In this document: piece by piece, positions 1 to 8,787 of the stretch | Position numbering within the stretch: position 1 is the stretch's first letter | Layout: every line of letters starts with the position of its first letter | From: Clostridia bacterium | Lineage (GTDB): Bacteria; Bacillota; Clostridia; Oscillospirales; Acutalibacteraceae | DNA: 64,000 bases | Assembly (NCBI GenBank): GCA_017465085.1 | Contig: JAFTWW010000002.1 | Coordinates: forward strand, 1 to 64,000 | Reading direction: 5' to 3' | Notes under the pieces: generated by a model | Told to the model about the DNA's origin: nothing | Database searches by the model: none | Seen by the model: the letters and a program-made list of their open reading frames with translations, nothing else | Position numbers and translations under genes: made by a program

Positions 1-751
1 CCTCCTCGGTGATGGTATCAATAAACTTACCTATCATAGAGTGCTCCGAGGTGCCTATAAGATAAAGATACTCACCCTCAATCTTATACATCATAGCATC
101 CATTTCCTCAAAGCTCATAACGCCTGTTACAACGTTGCTTCTGATCATAAAGGGAGGACTACAATAGGTAAAGCCCTTGTTTATCATAAAATCACGGGCA
201 TAGGCGGTAACTGCCGAGTGCATACGGGCAATATCGCCCATAAGATAATAGAAGCCCTCGCCTGCAACTCTGCCTGCGGCCTCCTTATCTATGCCATCAA
301 ACAGCGCCATAATATCGGTATGGTAGGGGATTTCAAATTCGGGATTTGATTTTTCGCCATACTGCTTAACCTCAACATTTTCGCTATCGTCCTTACCTAC
401 GGGTACACTATCATCAACAATGTTGGGTATTTTCATCTGAAGCTCTTTTACCTTGATTTCAAGCTCGGCTTCCTTTTCTTCGAGAGCCTTTAATTCTTCA
501 GCCTGAGTAACAACGAGGGCCTTTAACTCCTCGGCCTCTTCACGCTGGCCCTTTGCCATAAGACCGCCTATCTGCTTGCTTATCTTATTTCTGTTAGCAC
601 GAAGGTCGTTGGCGCGGGTGTTTGCATCGCATTTTTCTTTATAAAGGGCAATAACCTCATCAACTAAAGGTAATTTGCTATCCTTGAATTTTTTCTTTAT
701 ATTGTCTTTAACTAACTGTGGATTATCGCATATGAATCTGATGTCCAACAT
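1..751 (-). CDS. serS: Seryl-tRNA synthetase, N-terminal 250 residues (runs off the window)
   Basis: Charges tRNA-Ser with serine in the cytoplasm; class II aminoacyl-tRNA synthetase. My translation of the minus strand begins MLDIRFICDNPQLVKDNIKK, the usual SerRS opening. Residues about 30-105 form the charged antiparallel coiled-coil arm that grips the tRNA long variable arm. The catalytic domain begins around residue 120, and motif-like stretches such as FTYCSPPFMIR and LIGTSEHSMIGK are visible before the window ends. The start is ATG at 751 with a GGGGG-type ribosome site a few bases upstream. The remaining ~170 codons lie outside the window. No T-box leader is present in the short upstream gap. 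Identification is secure. Confidence 0.96.
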   Translation of the reverse strand, partial: MLDIRFICDNPQLVKDNIKKKFKDSKLPLVDEVIALYKEKCDANTRANDLRANRNKISKQIGGLMAKGQREEAEELKALVVTQAEELKALEEKEAELEIKVKELQMKIPNIVDDSVPVGKDDSENVEVKQYGEKSNPEFEIPYHTDIMALFDGIDKEAAGRVAGEGFYYLMGDIARMHSAVTAYARDFMINKGFTYCSPPFMIRSNVVTGVMSFEEMDAMMYKIEGEYLYLIGTSEHSMIGKFIDTITEE

Positions 752-866
752 TTTTTAAGACCCCCAATAAAAGATATATTTTCTAAAGGTAAATTATATC
801 ATAAGGTTAAATTTCTGTCAAATGTATTATTAAATAAATATAGATAATACTATTATCGGTGATGAT

Positions 867-1109
867 ATGAAGGAGAAAAATAAAAAAGAAATAGTAAAGA
901 CCCCATCGGTAGCGCCCTGCACCGAGGCGCCGGAAAACACCTTTACCCTCGTTAATAAGTACGGCACCTATGAAATTCAGCCCACCGCTGATACGGATAA
1001 TCAGTACCCCGCCATAGCTCAAGGCTATAACAAAAAGCAACAGAAGTTCCGTGGAGATAAACCCGAGGCGGAGGATAACGCAAGGCAGAGCCCTGCGAGT
1101 GAAGAGTGA
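867..1109 (+). CDS. Small hypothetical protein (80 aa)
   Basis: Unrecognised small protein. It is basic at the N-terminus (MKEKNKKEIVK), followed by a more structured stretch containing NKYGTYEIQPTADT and PAIAQGYN, then a polar tail. There is no signal peptide, membrane segment or cysteine pair. Codon use (GCC, CCC, ACC, GGC) resembles neighbouring real genes, which argues for coding. Against it, the ribosome site is weak (GGTGATGAT directly before ATG) and the last residues run into a repeat-rich stretch. It is divergent from serS. The central block looks like a conserved motif, but that is an impression, not a search result. Confidence 0.5.
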   Translation: MKEKNKKEIVKTPSVAPCTEAPENTFTLVNKYGTYEIQPTADTDNQYPAIAQGYNKKQQKFRGDKPEAEDNARQSPASEE

Positions 1110-1141
1110 AGAGATTTGGCGCACTTCGCACAGATGTAAAT

Positions 1142-1220
1142 GCGGGCAGTCGGGGACTCCTGCCCCTACGTTTTATCTATATAGACATTTCGTAGGGACG
1201 GGCGTCCCCGACCGTCCGTA
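1142..1220. repeat. Imperfect inverted repeat (dispersed GC-rich palindrome)
   Basis: Two ~29-30-nt GC-rich arms (1142-1170 and 1191-1220) are inverted copies differing at about six positions, around a 20-nt AT-rich loop. Both contain the core GTCGGGGAC / GTCCCCGAC and CCTACG / CGTAGGG. The arms are much richer in GC than the flanks. It may be a REP- or MITE-like dispersed element; a role as terminator between the small ORF and the XRE gene is possible but there is no T-tract. Confidence 0.6.
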
Positions 1221-1236
1221 AAAAACAACAAAACTC

Positions 1237-1479
1237 TTATTTTATTTCCTGTTCTATATCATCGAAAATATCATCATCAAAGAACTCGCGGAGCGAAATT
1301 TCTAATCCATCACACAATTTTTTAAGGGTAACAACGCCTGCATTTTTACTGCCGCCGTTAATTATATTTTTTAAGGTTGAAGGCGGAACAGCGGAGAGCC
1401 TCGCGAGAGCGTTTACCGATAATCTGTTTTTCTCACAAAGCTGTAATAGTCTGTTCGCTACGGCTTTTCTTGTATCCAT
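1237..1479 (-). CDS. XRE-family helix-turn-helix regulator
   Basis: Small DNA-binding protein of 80 residues, probably a repressor. Residues about 8-62 form a Cro/C1-type HTH: NRLSVNALARLSAVPPSTLKN carries the two-helix recognition unit, followed by the typical LKKLCDGLEISLREFF helix. The acidic tail (DDDIFDDIEQEIK) is short and there is no ligand domain. The start is ATG at 1479 with GGAGTG seven bases upstream. It is divergent from the SLOG gene at 1595; the gap contains two copies of a perfect palindrome (1538-1569), which are the obvious candidate operators. Autoregulation is inferred from this arrangement. Confidence 0.85.
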   Translation of the reverse strand: MDTRKAVANRLLQLCEKNRLSVNALARLSAVPPSTLKNIINGGSKNAGVVTLKKLCDGLEISLREFFDDDIFDDIEQEIK

Positions 1480-1537
1480 AATAACACTCCTAAAAAGTTT
1501 CTGATTTTAGTGTATGCTTTTTAGGGATACAACAACG

Positions 1538-1569
1538 ACCATATATGGACTTTTTGGACCATATATGGT
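1538..1569. promoter_or_regulatory. Two palindromic operator candidates between divergent genes
   Basis: CCATATATGG occurs at 1539-1548 and again at 1559-1568; the second copy extends to a 12-bp perfect palindrome. The copies are exactly 20 bp apart, close to two helical turns, so two dimers would sit on the same face of the DNA. On the minus strand a -35-like TTGTTG and a -10-like TACACT lie just downstream, giving a plausible promoter for the XRE gene next to the operators. Confidence 0.65.
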
Positions 1570-1594
1570 AAACTTGTGTAGGGAGTGATTTATT

Positions 1595-2074
1595 ATGTGT
1601 AAAAACACTTGTTGCTTTTTCGGTCATAGAACCATAAATGAAACTGATGAGTTAAAATCAAAGCTTAATGATATTATTGAAAAACTTATTGTGGAAAATT
1701 CGATAGACACCTTTCTTTTTGGGAGCAAGAGCAGATTTAACAGTTTATGCCTTAGTATTGTGAATAAAATGAAAGAAAAATACCCACACATAAAACGAAT
1801 TTATGTGCGGGCGGAATATCCGTATATAAGTGAACAGTATGAGAGCTATTTGTTAGAGAGTTACGAGGATACGTACTATCCTGAACATATCATTGGCTCA
1901 GGCAAAGCCGTTTACGTGGAACGAAATTACGAAATGATAGATAAAAGTCGTTTTTGCATCGTGTATTATGAAGAGCATCACGTACCCTCCAACCGCAAAA
2001 GCGGTACTAAACTTGCTTTGGATTATGCTAGAAAACAAGAAAAGGCGTTAGTTGTTTTACCTGAAAGGAAATAG
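1595..2074 (+). CDS. SLOG-fold (DUF1273/YpsA-like) protein
   Basis: 159 residues. The opening CCFFGHR is the hallmark first strand and loop of SLOG/DUF1273 proteins, a Rossmann-like family thought to bind nucleotide-derived ligands. FGSKSRFNSLCLSIVNKMKE and a C-terminal strand-helix with KSGTKLALDYARKQEK fit the same fold. The fold is well supported but the function is unknown; relatives occur in stress, plasmid and phage-linked settings. The start is ATG at 1595 after AGGGAGTG. The gene is AT-richer than secA or asnB, consistent with accessory DNA. With its divergent XRE neighbour it forms a self-contained regulator/effector pair. A terminator follows at 2141. Confidence 0.75.
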   Translation: MCKNTCCFFGHRTINETDELKSKLNDIIEKLIVENSIDTFLFGSKSRFNSLCLSIVNKMKEKYPHIKRIYVRAEYPYISEQYESYLLESYEDTYYPEHIIGSGKAVYVERNYEMIDKSRFCIVYYEEHHVPSNRKSGTKLALDYARKQEKALVVLPERK

Positions 2075-2140
2075 GAGTGGATGATGCTCACATCATTCCG
2101 CTATGAGTTTAGAGTTATGATTGCCTTCGGCAAGTTATGA

Positions 2141-2169
2141 AAAAAATCCCCGAATTATCGGGGATTTTT
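2141..2169. terminator. Bidirectional intrinsic terminator
   Basis: A 12-bp stem (2142-2153 with 2158-2169) with a 4-nt loop, flanked by A5 on one side and T5 on the other. It serves the SLOG gene on the plus strand and asnB on the minus strand. A short hairpin unit ATTGCCTTCGGCAAGTT lies just before it and resembles units of the array at 21.3 kb. Confidence 0.85.
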
Positions 2170-2176
2170 GTTATCT

Positions 2177-4018
2177 TTATACCTTTTCACCGAAGAACTC
2201 TTTATACCATACAAGGAAGGTGTAAACGGTCCAAATCTTACGGCTTAAATCTTCTTTTCCCGCTCTGTGACGGTCGAGCATTTTAATAAGAAGCTTGGTA
2301 TCGAAATACTTATTGGCAACCTCGCTTTCGAATGCGGCTTTAACAGTATTGTAATACTTATCCTCCTTAAGCCAAACGCGGATAGGAACGGGGAAGCCTA
2401 ATTTATCCTTATCGGCTGTTCTTTTAGGCAAGGTTTTCTCGGCCGCTTTTCTGAGGGCTAACTTGGTTGTAACCGTGTTAACGCGGCATTTAAGGGGAAT
2501 AGTTTGAGCCAACTCCAAAACCTTTTTATCAAGGAAGGGAACGCGAAGCTCTAAGGAGTTTGCCATACTTGTTTTATCGGCTTTAAGGAGAATATCGCCC
2601 ATAAGCCACATATTGATATCGAGATACTGCATCTTGGTGATATCATCCTTATCGGCTACCTCTTTATAGAACTTATCGCAAAGTACCTTGGGCTCGGGAG
2701 CACCCTTGGCAATCTCACTTTTAAGGATTTTATTTCTCTCCTTAAATGAGAAAATATTGGCATTTCCTATAAAACGCTCTTCAACGGTTTTGCCCCTTCT
2801 TATAAGGTAGTTGATACCGTGAACTTTAGGAAGATAGGAGCAGATTTTGCTGATAATACGCCTGAGAGCAAAGGGAAGATGGTCATAAGCCGTAAGCGTG
2901 ATGGGCTCCTGATAGATGCGGTAGCCGCCAAAAAACTCATCGGCGCCCTCGCCTGACATAACAACCTTAACATACTCGCTTGCAAGCTTGCTTACAAAGT
3001 AAAGAGCAATGGCGGCAGGGTCTGCCAAGGGCTCGTCCATATGATACTGAATGGTGGCAAAGCTATCCCAATATTCCTCGGGGGTGATAACCTTGGAGAT
3101 GTTCTCAACTCCGATTGTTTTGGCAAAATCCTTGGCATAGCTTATCTCGTTATAACGGTCCCCATCGGGACTCTCAAAGCCAACGGTAAAGGTTTTATCC
3201 ACATCGGTGGCCTCGGCAATATAGCTTGAATCTATTCCGCTTGAAAGGAAGGAGCCAACCTCAACATCGGCAATCTTATGAGCCTTAACCGATTCTCTTA
3301 CGGCGGCATCCGTAAGATCGGCAAAGTATTCAAGGGCACCGCTCGTTTCGTTAAATTCGGGGCGGAAATATCTCACCGTGTCAAATTTGCCCTCTTTATA
3401 GGTAAAATAGTGGGCGGGGGGAAGCTTGAATACGTTCTTAAAAAAGGTTTCCTCGGTGGGTGAATACTGGAAGGAGAGATAGTGGCCGAGAGCCTCTTCA
3501 TTGAGCTCTTTTTTGAAATCGGGGTGGTCGAGGAAGGATTTTATCTCCGAGCCGAAGATAAAGCTTTCACCCATAAAGGTATAGTAAAAGGGCTTTATGC
3601 CAAACATATCTCTGGCGCCGAAGATGGAGTTATCCTTGCGGTTGAAGATAACAAAAGCAAACATACCGCGAAGCTTTTTTACGAGCTCCTCGCCCCATTC
3701 CTCAAAGCCGTGAAGCAAAACCTCACTATCGGAATTGTTGGCAAAGGTGTGGCCTGCCTCTATAAGCTCCTTGCGCAAATCCTTAAAGTTATAAATCTCG
3801 CCGTTAAAGGTGAGCACCAAGGATTTATCCTCATTGAACATGGGCTGGTCGCCTTCGGCAAGGTCAATAATGCTAAGCCTTCGAAAGCCCAAAGCAACGT
3901 TGCTGTCAACGAACTTTCCCGAGGAATCGGGACCTCTGTGAACGATGCGGTCCATCATGATATTAAGAATTGAACCATCATCCTTTATACTATTTGTAAA
4001 GCCTACAAATCCACACAT
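2177..4018 (-). CDS. asnB: Asparagine synthetase, glutamine-hydrolysing
   Basis: Converts aspartate, ATP and glutamine to asparagine. 613 residues, normal for the Firmicute form. Residues 2-~210 form the class-II glutaminase domain: Cys2 becomes the N-terminal nucleophile (MCGFVGF), with FRRLSIIDL near 46-54, FNGEIYN at 71-77 and SDSE near 96-99. Residues ~225-600 form the synthetase domain with the ATP-pyrophosphatase loop SSGIDSS at 259-265 and SGEGADEFFGGY further on. The start is ATG at 4018. It is monocistronic between the terminator at 2141 and the divergent secA promoter. All key residues are intact. Confidence 0.97.
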   Translation of the reverse strand: MCGFVGFTNSIKDDGSILNIMMDRIVHRGPDSSGKFVDSNVALGFRRLSIIDLAEGDQPMFNEDKSLVLTFNGEIYNFKDLRKELIEAGHTFANNSDSEVLLHGFEEWGEELVKKLRGMFAFVIFNRKDNSIFGARDMFGIKPFYYTFMGESFIFGSEIKSFLDHPDFKKELNEEALGHYLSFQYSPTEETFFKNVFKLPPAHYFTYKEGKFDTVRYFRPEFNETSGALEYFADLTDAAVRESVKAHKIADVEVGSFLSSGIDSSYIAEATDVDKTFTVGFESPDGDRYNEISYAKDFAKTIGVENISKVITPEEYWDSFATIQYHMDEPLADPAAIALYFVSKLASEYVKVVMSGEGADEFFGGYRIYQEPITLTAYDHLPFALRRIISKICSYLPKVHGINYLIRRGKTVEERFIGNANIFSFKERNKILKSEIAKGAPEPKVLCDKFYKEVADKDDITKMQYLDINMWLMGDILLKADKTSMANSLELRVPFLDKKVLELAQTIPLKCRVNTVTTKLALRKAAEKTLPKRTADKDKLGFPVPIRVWLKEDKYYNTVKAAFESEVANKYFDTKLLIKMLDRHRAGKEDLSRKIWTVYTFLVWYKEFFGEKV

Positions 4019-4111
4019 AAAATATATTTACTCCTTCGAGCTTTAATCAATACAAAGTTATTGTAACATATTTTTTCAAAAAAATAAAGTAATATGTTCA
4101 TAATTTATTGC

Positions 4112-4140
4112 TTTACTTATGAAAATTACTTTGTTATAAT
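4112..4140 (+). promoter_or_regulatory. Probable secA promoter
   Basis: TTTACT (4112-4117), a 17-bp spacer, then a perfect TATAAT (4135-4140), about 40 bp before the secA start. The -35 matches TTGACA at four of six positions. Confidence 0.6.
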
Positions 4141-4179
4141 AATTATAACTACGTATAACTTACTTGCGAGGTCAGATAA

Positions 4180-6906
4180 ATGGGTATTATAAAAGCCTTA
4201 TTCGGTACTTACAGCGAAAAGGAAATAAAGAGAATTAAGCCGTTACAACAGAAGGTTTTGGAGCTTGAAGAGGAGTACAGAGCCTTAAGCGATGAGCAGC
4301 TTAAGAATAAAACCAACGAGTTTAAGGAGAGAATTGCCGAGGGCGAGAGCCTCGATAGTATTCTCCCCGAGGCATTCGCCACCTGCAGAGAGGCGGCGGA
4401 TAGAGTTCTCGGTATGCGCCATTTCCCCGTTCAGATTTTAGGCGGAATTGTGCTCCATCAGGGCAGAATAAGCGAGATGAAAACGGGTGAGGGTAAAACC
4501 CTTGTGGCAACCCTTCCTGCCTATCTTAATGCCCTTTCGGGCAAGGGCGTTCACATTGTTACGGTAAACGATTACCTTGCCAAGCGTGACTCTGAGTGGA
4601 TGGGCAAATTATATAGATTTTTAGGCCTTACCGTAGGCCTTATTATTCACGGGCTTGACCACGAGGATAAGAAGAGGGCGTATGAAGCCGATATTACCTA
4701 CTGCACCAACAACGAGCTCGGCTTTGATTACCTCAGAGATAATATGGTTATCTATAAAGAGCAAAAGGTTCAGCGCGGCCACAACTTCGCTATTGTGGAT
4801 GAGGTGGATTCAATTCTTATCGATGAAGCCCGTACCCCCCTTATAATTTCAGGTCAGGGTGAAAAATCCACCGATTTGTATGCGCAGGCCAATTCCTTTG
4901 CCCGCTCCTTAAAGGTAGTTAAGGTTAAGGAAATGAATGATAAGGTAACCGATGAGGAGCAGAACTTTGATGGGGACTATGTGGTTGATGAAAAGGCCCG
5001 TAGCGCCACCCTCACTCCCTCGGGTGTTGCCAAGGCGGAGCAGTATTTTAAGATAGAAAACCTTAATGATAGTGAAAATATTGAAATAGCCCACCATATA
5101 AATCAGGCTATCCGCGCCCACGGCGTTATGAAACGCGATGTTGATTATGTGGTTAAGGATGGCGAGGTTATTATCGTTGATGAGTTCACAGGCCGTCTTA
5201 TGTTCGGCCGCCGTTATAATGAGGGACTCCATCAGGCAATCGAAGCCAAGGAGGGCGTAAAGGTTGCAAGCGAATCAAAAACCCTTGCCACCATCACCTT
5301 CCAGAATTTCTTCCGTCTTTATAATAAGCTTTCGGGTATGACGGGTACCGCTATGACCGAGGAGGCAGAATTTCAGCAGATTTACCGCCTTGATGTTGTG
5401 GAGATTCCCACCAATAAGTCCCTTGCAAGAATTGATGAAAACGATGCGGTTTATAAAACCGAGCTTTCAAAATATATGGCGGTTATCGATAGAATAACCG
5501 AGTGCAATAAAAAGGGTCAGCCCGTGCTCGTGGGTACCGTTACCATTGAAAAATCAGAGCTTTTATCCTCCCTGCTTAAAAAGAGAGGCATTAAGCATAA
5601 TGTGCTTAACGCCAAGCACCACGAAAAAGAAGCTGAGATAATTGCTCAGGCGGGTAAGCTTGGCGCCGTTACCATCGCTACCAATATGGCGGGCCGCGGT
5701 ACCGATATTATGCTCGGCGGTAATGCAGAGTATCTTGCAAAAGCCGCCCTTCGCCACGATGGTCTTAGCGAGGAAATGATAGTTGAGGCAACGGGCTTTG
5801 TCGAAACTGATGATAAGGATATTATCGATGCCCGTGAAAAATTCAAAGAATATTACGATAGATTCAAGGCAGAAATTGCCCCCGAGGCCGAGGCCGTAAG
5901 AAAGGCGGGCGGTCTTTGCATCATAGGTACTGAGCGCCACGATTCAAGAAGAATCGATAATCAGCTTCGCGGCCGCGCAGGCCGTCAGGGCGACCCGGGC
6001 GATACAAAATTCTATATATCCCTTGAGGATGACCTTATGCGTCTTTACGGCGGCGAGCGTATCTCCGCCCTTATGGAGAGCCTTAATGTTGATGAAAATA
6101 TTCCCCTTGAAAGCGGTATGCTCTCAAAAACTATTGAGAGCGCTCAGCGTAAGAAGGAGGGTATGAACTTTGCAGCCCGTAAGAGCGTTTTGCAGTATGA
6201 TGATGTAATGAACAAGCAGCGTGAGCTTATCTATGCTCAGCGTAATAAGGTGCTTGATGGCGAGGACCTTAAGGAAAGCGTTCTTAAAATGCTTGATGAA
6301 ACCATTGAATCCTACACCGCCTTCTATATGAGCGATAATGTTATCCGCGATGAGTGGGATATTAAGGGACTTCGCGAGCATTTCCTTGGTTGGATAACCG
6401 ATGGCGATGACCTTAATTTCACCCTCGAGGAGTTAGAGAAAACCTCCCGCGAGGATGTGGCTCAGTTCTTAAAGGAAAAGGCTCATAATAAGTATGAGGC
6501 AAGAGAGGCAGAGTTCGGCAGTAATGTTATGCGCGAGATTGAGCGGGTAATGCTGCTTAGAAGCGTTGATACCAATTGGATGGACCATATCGATAATATG
6601 GATAGGCTCCGTCAGGGTATAGGGCTTAGAGCCTACGGTCAGCACGACCCCGTAGTAGAATACCGAAATGAAAGCTACGATATGTTCTCGGCTATGACCG
6701 ATGCCATCCGCGAGCAAACCTCAAAGCTTGTTTTAACCGTAAGAGTAAGAAGCAATGAAGAGGTTAAACGCGAAAAGGTGGCTAAGGAGAATGAAACAGG
6801 CGCGCCCCTTACCGTGCGGGGTAAGGGCGTCGTTAGCAAAAATGCGCTGTGCCCTTGCGGAAGCGGTAAAAAGTATAAACGCTGCTGCGGTAAGGATGAA
6901 GAATAA
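4180..6906 (+). CDS. secA: Preprotein translocase ATPase SecA
   Basis: Motor ATPase that drives unfolded preproteins through SecYEG at the membrane. 908 residues. NBD1 carries the Walker A motif KTGEGKT at about 101-107 and the DEAD-like [15 protein letters not shown] near 205-220. NBD2 carries GRGTDI and [10 protein letters not shown]. Preprotein-crosslinking, helical wing and scaffold regions follow. The C-terminus ends in the zinc-binding SEC-C motif [13 protein letters not shown] at about 891-904, used in SecB or ribosome binding. The start is ATG at 4180; the ribosome site GCGAGGTC is modest. A kinase gene follows after 18 bp. Confidence 0.98.
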   Translation: MGIIKALFGTYSEKEIKRIKPLQQKVLELEEEYRALSDEQLKNKTNEFKERIAEGESLDSILPEAFATCREAADRVLGMRHFPVQILGGIVLHQGRISEMKTGEGKTLVATLPAYLNALSGKGVHIVTVNDYLAKRDSEWMGKLYRFLGLTVGLIIHGLDHEDKKRAYEADITYCTNNELGFDYLRDNMVIYKEQKVQRGHNFAIVDEVDSILIDEARTPLIISGQGEKSTDLYAQANSFARSLKVVKVKEMNDKVTDEEQNFDGDYVVDEKARSATLTPSGVAKAEQYFKIENLNDSENIEIAHHINQAIRAHGVMKRDVDYVVKDGEVIIVDEFTGRLMFGRRYNEGLHQAIEAKEGVKVASESKTLATITFQNFFRLYNKLSGMTGTAMTEEAEFQQIYRLDVVEIPTNKSLARIDENDAVYKTELSKYMAVIDRITECNKKGQPVLVGTVTIEKSELLSSLLKKRGIKHNVLNAKHHEKEAEIIAQAGKLGAVTIATNMAGRGTDIMLGGNAEYLAKAALRHDGLSEEMIVEATGFVETDDKDIIDAREKFKEYYDRFKAEIAPEAEAVRKAGGLCIIGTERHDSRRIDNQLRGRAGRQGDPGDTKFYISLEDDLMRLYGGERISALMESLNVDENIPLESGMLSKTIESAQRKKEGMNFAARKSVLQYDDVMNKQRELIYAQRNKVLDGEDLKESVLKMLDETIESYTAFYMSDNVIRDEWDIKGLREHFLGWITDGDDLNFTLEELEKTSREDVAQFLKEKAHNKYEAREAEFGSNVMREIERVMLLRSVDTNWMDHIDNMDRLRQGIGLRAYGQHDPVVEYRNESYDMFSAMTDAIREQTSKLVLTVRVRSNEEVKREKVAKENETGAPLTVRGKGVVSKNALCPCGSGKKYKRCCGKDEE

Positions 6907-6924
6907 ATTAGGGGGTAAAAAATA

Positions 6925-8010
6925 ATGAGAAAAACACTTGAAATTCTAAGTCATTTCAAAATTGAAGGCGAGATTACCGAGTGCGGTCCTTACGGTAACG
7001 GTCACATCAACGATACGGTGCTTGTGGTTTCAAAGCTTTTTGATGGCACTATGAAGAGATATATTCTCCAGAGCGTTAACATCAATGTTTTCAAGAGGCC
7101 CTTAGAGGTTATGGAGAATATTCAGCGCGTTACCGATTTCTTAAGGGATAAAAACGAGGATGAAAGAGCAACTATGCACCTTATTCCCAATAAGGATGGC
7201 AGCTCCTGCTATATCGTGGGCGGTAAATGCTGGAGAATATATGATTTTATTGAGGATTCCATATGCCTTGACCTGCCCGAAACCACCGAGGATTTCTATC
7301 AGGCGGCGGTGGCCTTCGGCGAGTTCCAGAAAAATCTTGCCGATTTCCCTGCCGAAAAGCTTTATGAATCCATCCCCGATTTCCACAACACTCCTAAAAG
7401 ATACAATGATTTTATCGAGGCTGTAAATTCCGATGTTTGCGGCAGAGCCAAGAATGTCAGAGAAGAGATAGAATTCGTTAAGGCAAGAAAGGATTTCTGC
7501 TCCGTTCTCTACGATGCAAAGGATAGGGGCGAGATTCCTTTAAGAGTTACCCATAATGATACCAAAATGAACAACGTTATGCTTGATGGCAAAACAAGAA
7601 AGGCGCTTTGCGTTATCGATCTCGATACCATAATGCCGGGCTTTTCGGTAACCGATTTCGGTGATGCCATCCGCTTCGGCGCTTCAACCGCAAGCGAGGA
7701 CGAAAAGGATTTGAGCAAGGTTAGTATGGACCTTGAAATGTTCGATATCTATACTAAAGGCTTCCTTGAAGGTTGCGGCGGCGGGCTTTTGGATTCGGAA
7801 ATTATGCTTCTGCCCGAGGGCGCTAAGATGATGACTCTTGAGTGTGGTATGAGATTTTTAACCGATTATCTTAACGGAGATACATATTTCAGAGTTCACT
7901 ACCCAGAGCACAATCTTGATAGATGTCATACCCAGTTTAAGCTGGTAAGCGATATGGAAGAAAAATGGGATAAAATGAAGGATATCGTTAAGGCGTATTG
8001 CAAGGATTAA
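6925..8010 (+). CDS. APH-family phosphotransferase, N-acetylhexosamine-kinase-like
   Basis: 361 residues of the aminoglycoside-phosphotransferase/choline-kinase fold. The N-lobe holds GPYGNGHINDTVLV (21-34), a nucleotide loop. The catalytic loop is THNDTKMNNVML (209-220), followed by the metal-binding VIDLDTIMPG (230-239) and a DFGDAIRFG motif. The overall pattern matches NahK-type N-acetylhexosamine 1-kinases and relatives that phosphorylate salvaged amino sugars; the substrate is inferred and could be another small alcohol or sugar. The ribosome site AGGGGG precedes ATG at 6925. It is 18 bp downstream of secA, so it may be read through from the secA promoter. A 17-bp terminator stem follows. 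Confidence 0.75.
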   Translation: MRKTLEILSHFKIEGEITECGPYGNGHINDTVLVVSKLFDGTMKRYILQSVNINVFKRPLEVMENIQRVTDFLRDKNEDERATMHLIPNKDGSSCYIVGGKCWRIYDFIEDSICLDLPETTEDFYQAAVAFGEFQKNLADFPAEKLYESIPDFHNTPKRYNDFIEAVNSDVCGRAKNVREEIEFVKARKDFCSVLYDAKDRGEIPLRVTHNDTKMNNVMLDGKTRKALCVIDLDTIMPGFSVTDFGDAIRFGASTASEDEKDLSKVSMDLEMFDIYTKGFLEGCGGGLLDSEIMLLPEGAKMMTLECGMRFLTDYLNGDTYFRVHYPEHNLDRCHTQFKLVSDMEEKWDKMKDIVKAYCKD

Positions 8011-8029
8011 AATAAGCATAAATAAGAAT

Positions 8030-8068
8030 ACAATAATAGCCCGTATGAGATATACGGGCTATTATTGT
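8030..8068. terminator. Bidirectional terminator between the kinase gene and rubrerythrin
   Basis: A perfect 17-bp stem (8030-8046 with 8052-8068) around a 5-nt loop. The AT-rich stem base stands in for a T-tract in both directions. Confidence 0.75.
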
Positions 8069-8112
8069 ATAAAATATAAATATTTAAGTTAAAATATCTA
8101 ATTTAAGACCAA

Positions 8113-8655
8113 TTAGTAGTTGGCCTTGCGAAGCTCGAAATAGCTCTGAGGATGATTGCAAACGGGGCAAACCTCAGGAGCGGCAGTGCCAACAACGATA
8201 TGTCCGCAATTACGGCATTCCCAAACCTGAACGTCACATTTTTCAAAGACAGCCTTAGTTTCAACATTGTGAAGCAGAGCGCGGTATCTTTCTTCGTGAG
8301 CCTTTTCTATGGCGGCTACGCCTCTGAACTGCTCGGCAAGCTCATGGAAGCCTTCTTCATCGGCCTCTTTTGCCATGCGGTCGTACATATCGGTCCACTC
8401 GTAATTCTCTCCTGCGGCGGCAGCGGCTAAATTCTCGGCAGTATTGCCAAGCTCACCCAGAGCCTTGAACCAAAGCTTAGCATGCTCCTTTTCGTTTTCG
8501 GCGGTTTTTAAGAAGAGCTCTGCTATCTGCTCAAAGCCTTGCTTCTTTGCTACCGATGCGAAATAGGTGTATTTATTTCTTGCCTGTGATTCGCCCGCAA
8601 AGGCCTCTAAAAGATTTTTTTCGGTTTTAGAACCTGCAAATTTGTTCTGTGCCAT
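8113..8655 (-). CDS. rbr: Rubrerythrin
   Basis: Non-haem diiron peroxidase that reduces hydrogen peroxide in anaerobes using rubredoxin or NAD(P)H-derived electrons. 180 residues. The ferritin-like four-helix domain carries the metal ligands in [13 protein letters not shown] and [10 protein letters not shown], with the second set in [11 protein letters not shown]. The C-terminal rubredoxin domain has its four cysteines in CRNCG and CPVC. I chose ATG at 8655 because AGGTG lies six bases before it; the frame stays open to a GTG at 8664, but that codon overlaps the ribosome site. It has its own extended -10 promoter. An unusual RNA is transcribed toward it from further upstream. Confidence 0.96.
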   Translation of the reverse strand: MAQNKFAGSKTEKNLLEAFAGESQARNKYTYFASVAKKQGFEQIAELFLKTAENEKEHAKLWFKALGELGNTAENLAAAAAGENYEWTDMYDRMAKEADEEGFHELAEQFRGVAAIEKAHEERYRALLHNVETKAVFEKCDVQVWECRNCGHIVVGTAAPEVCPVCNHPQSYFELRKANY

Positions 8656-8701
8656 TTTCATCACCTCATAAATTTTTGATATGGGAAAATATTCCGTAAC
8701 A

Positions 8702-8730
8702 ATTATAACATAATTACGGTGTAAAATAAA
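8702..8730 (-). promoter_or_regulatory. Extended -10 promoter of rubrerythrin
   Basis: On the minus strand TGTTATAAT (TATAAT at 8702-8707) with a weak TTTATT -35 at 8725-8730 and a 17-bp spacer. It lies about 45 bp before the rbr start, so rbr need not depend on the RNA upstream. Confidence 0.6.
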
Positions 8731-8787
8731 GCGGGAAATGAGTTTTTAGTTATACTATGGCTTGTTTAACCTGCGTACAGCAGGTTA

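Noticed and set aside
807..1124. 105-aa minus-strand ORF
   Set aside because: It is the antisense of the small plus-strand ORF, with an unlikely low-complexity hydrophobic composition and no ribosome site.
3482..3973. 163-aa plus-strand ORF inside asnB
   Set aside because: Antisense shadow of a fully conserved enzyme; no promoter or ribosome site.
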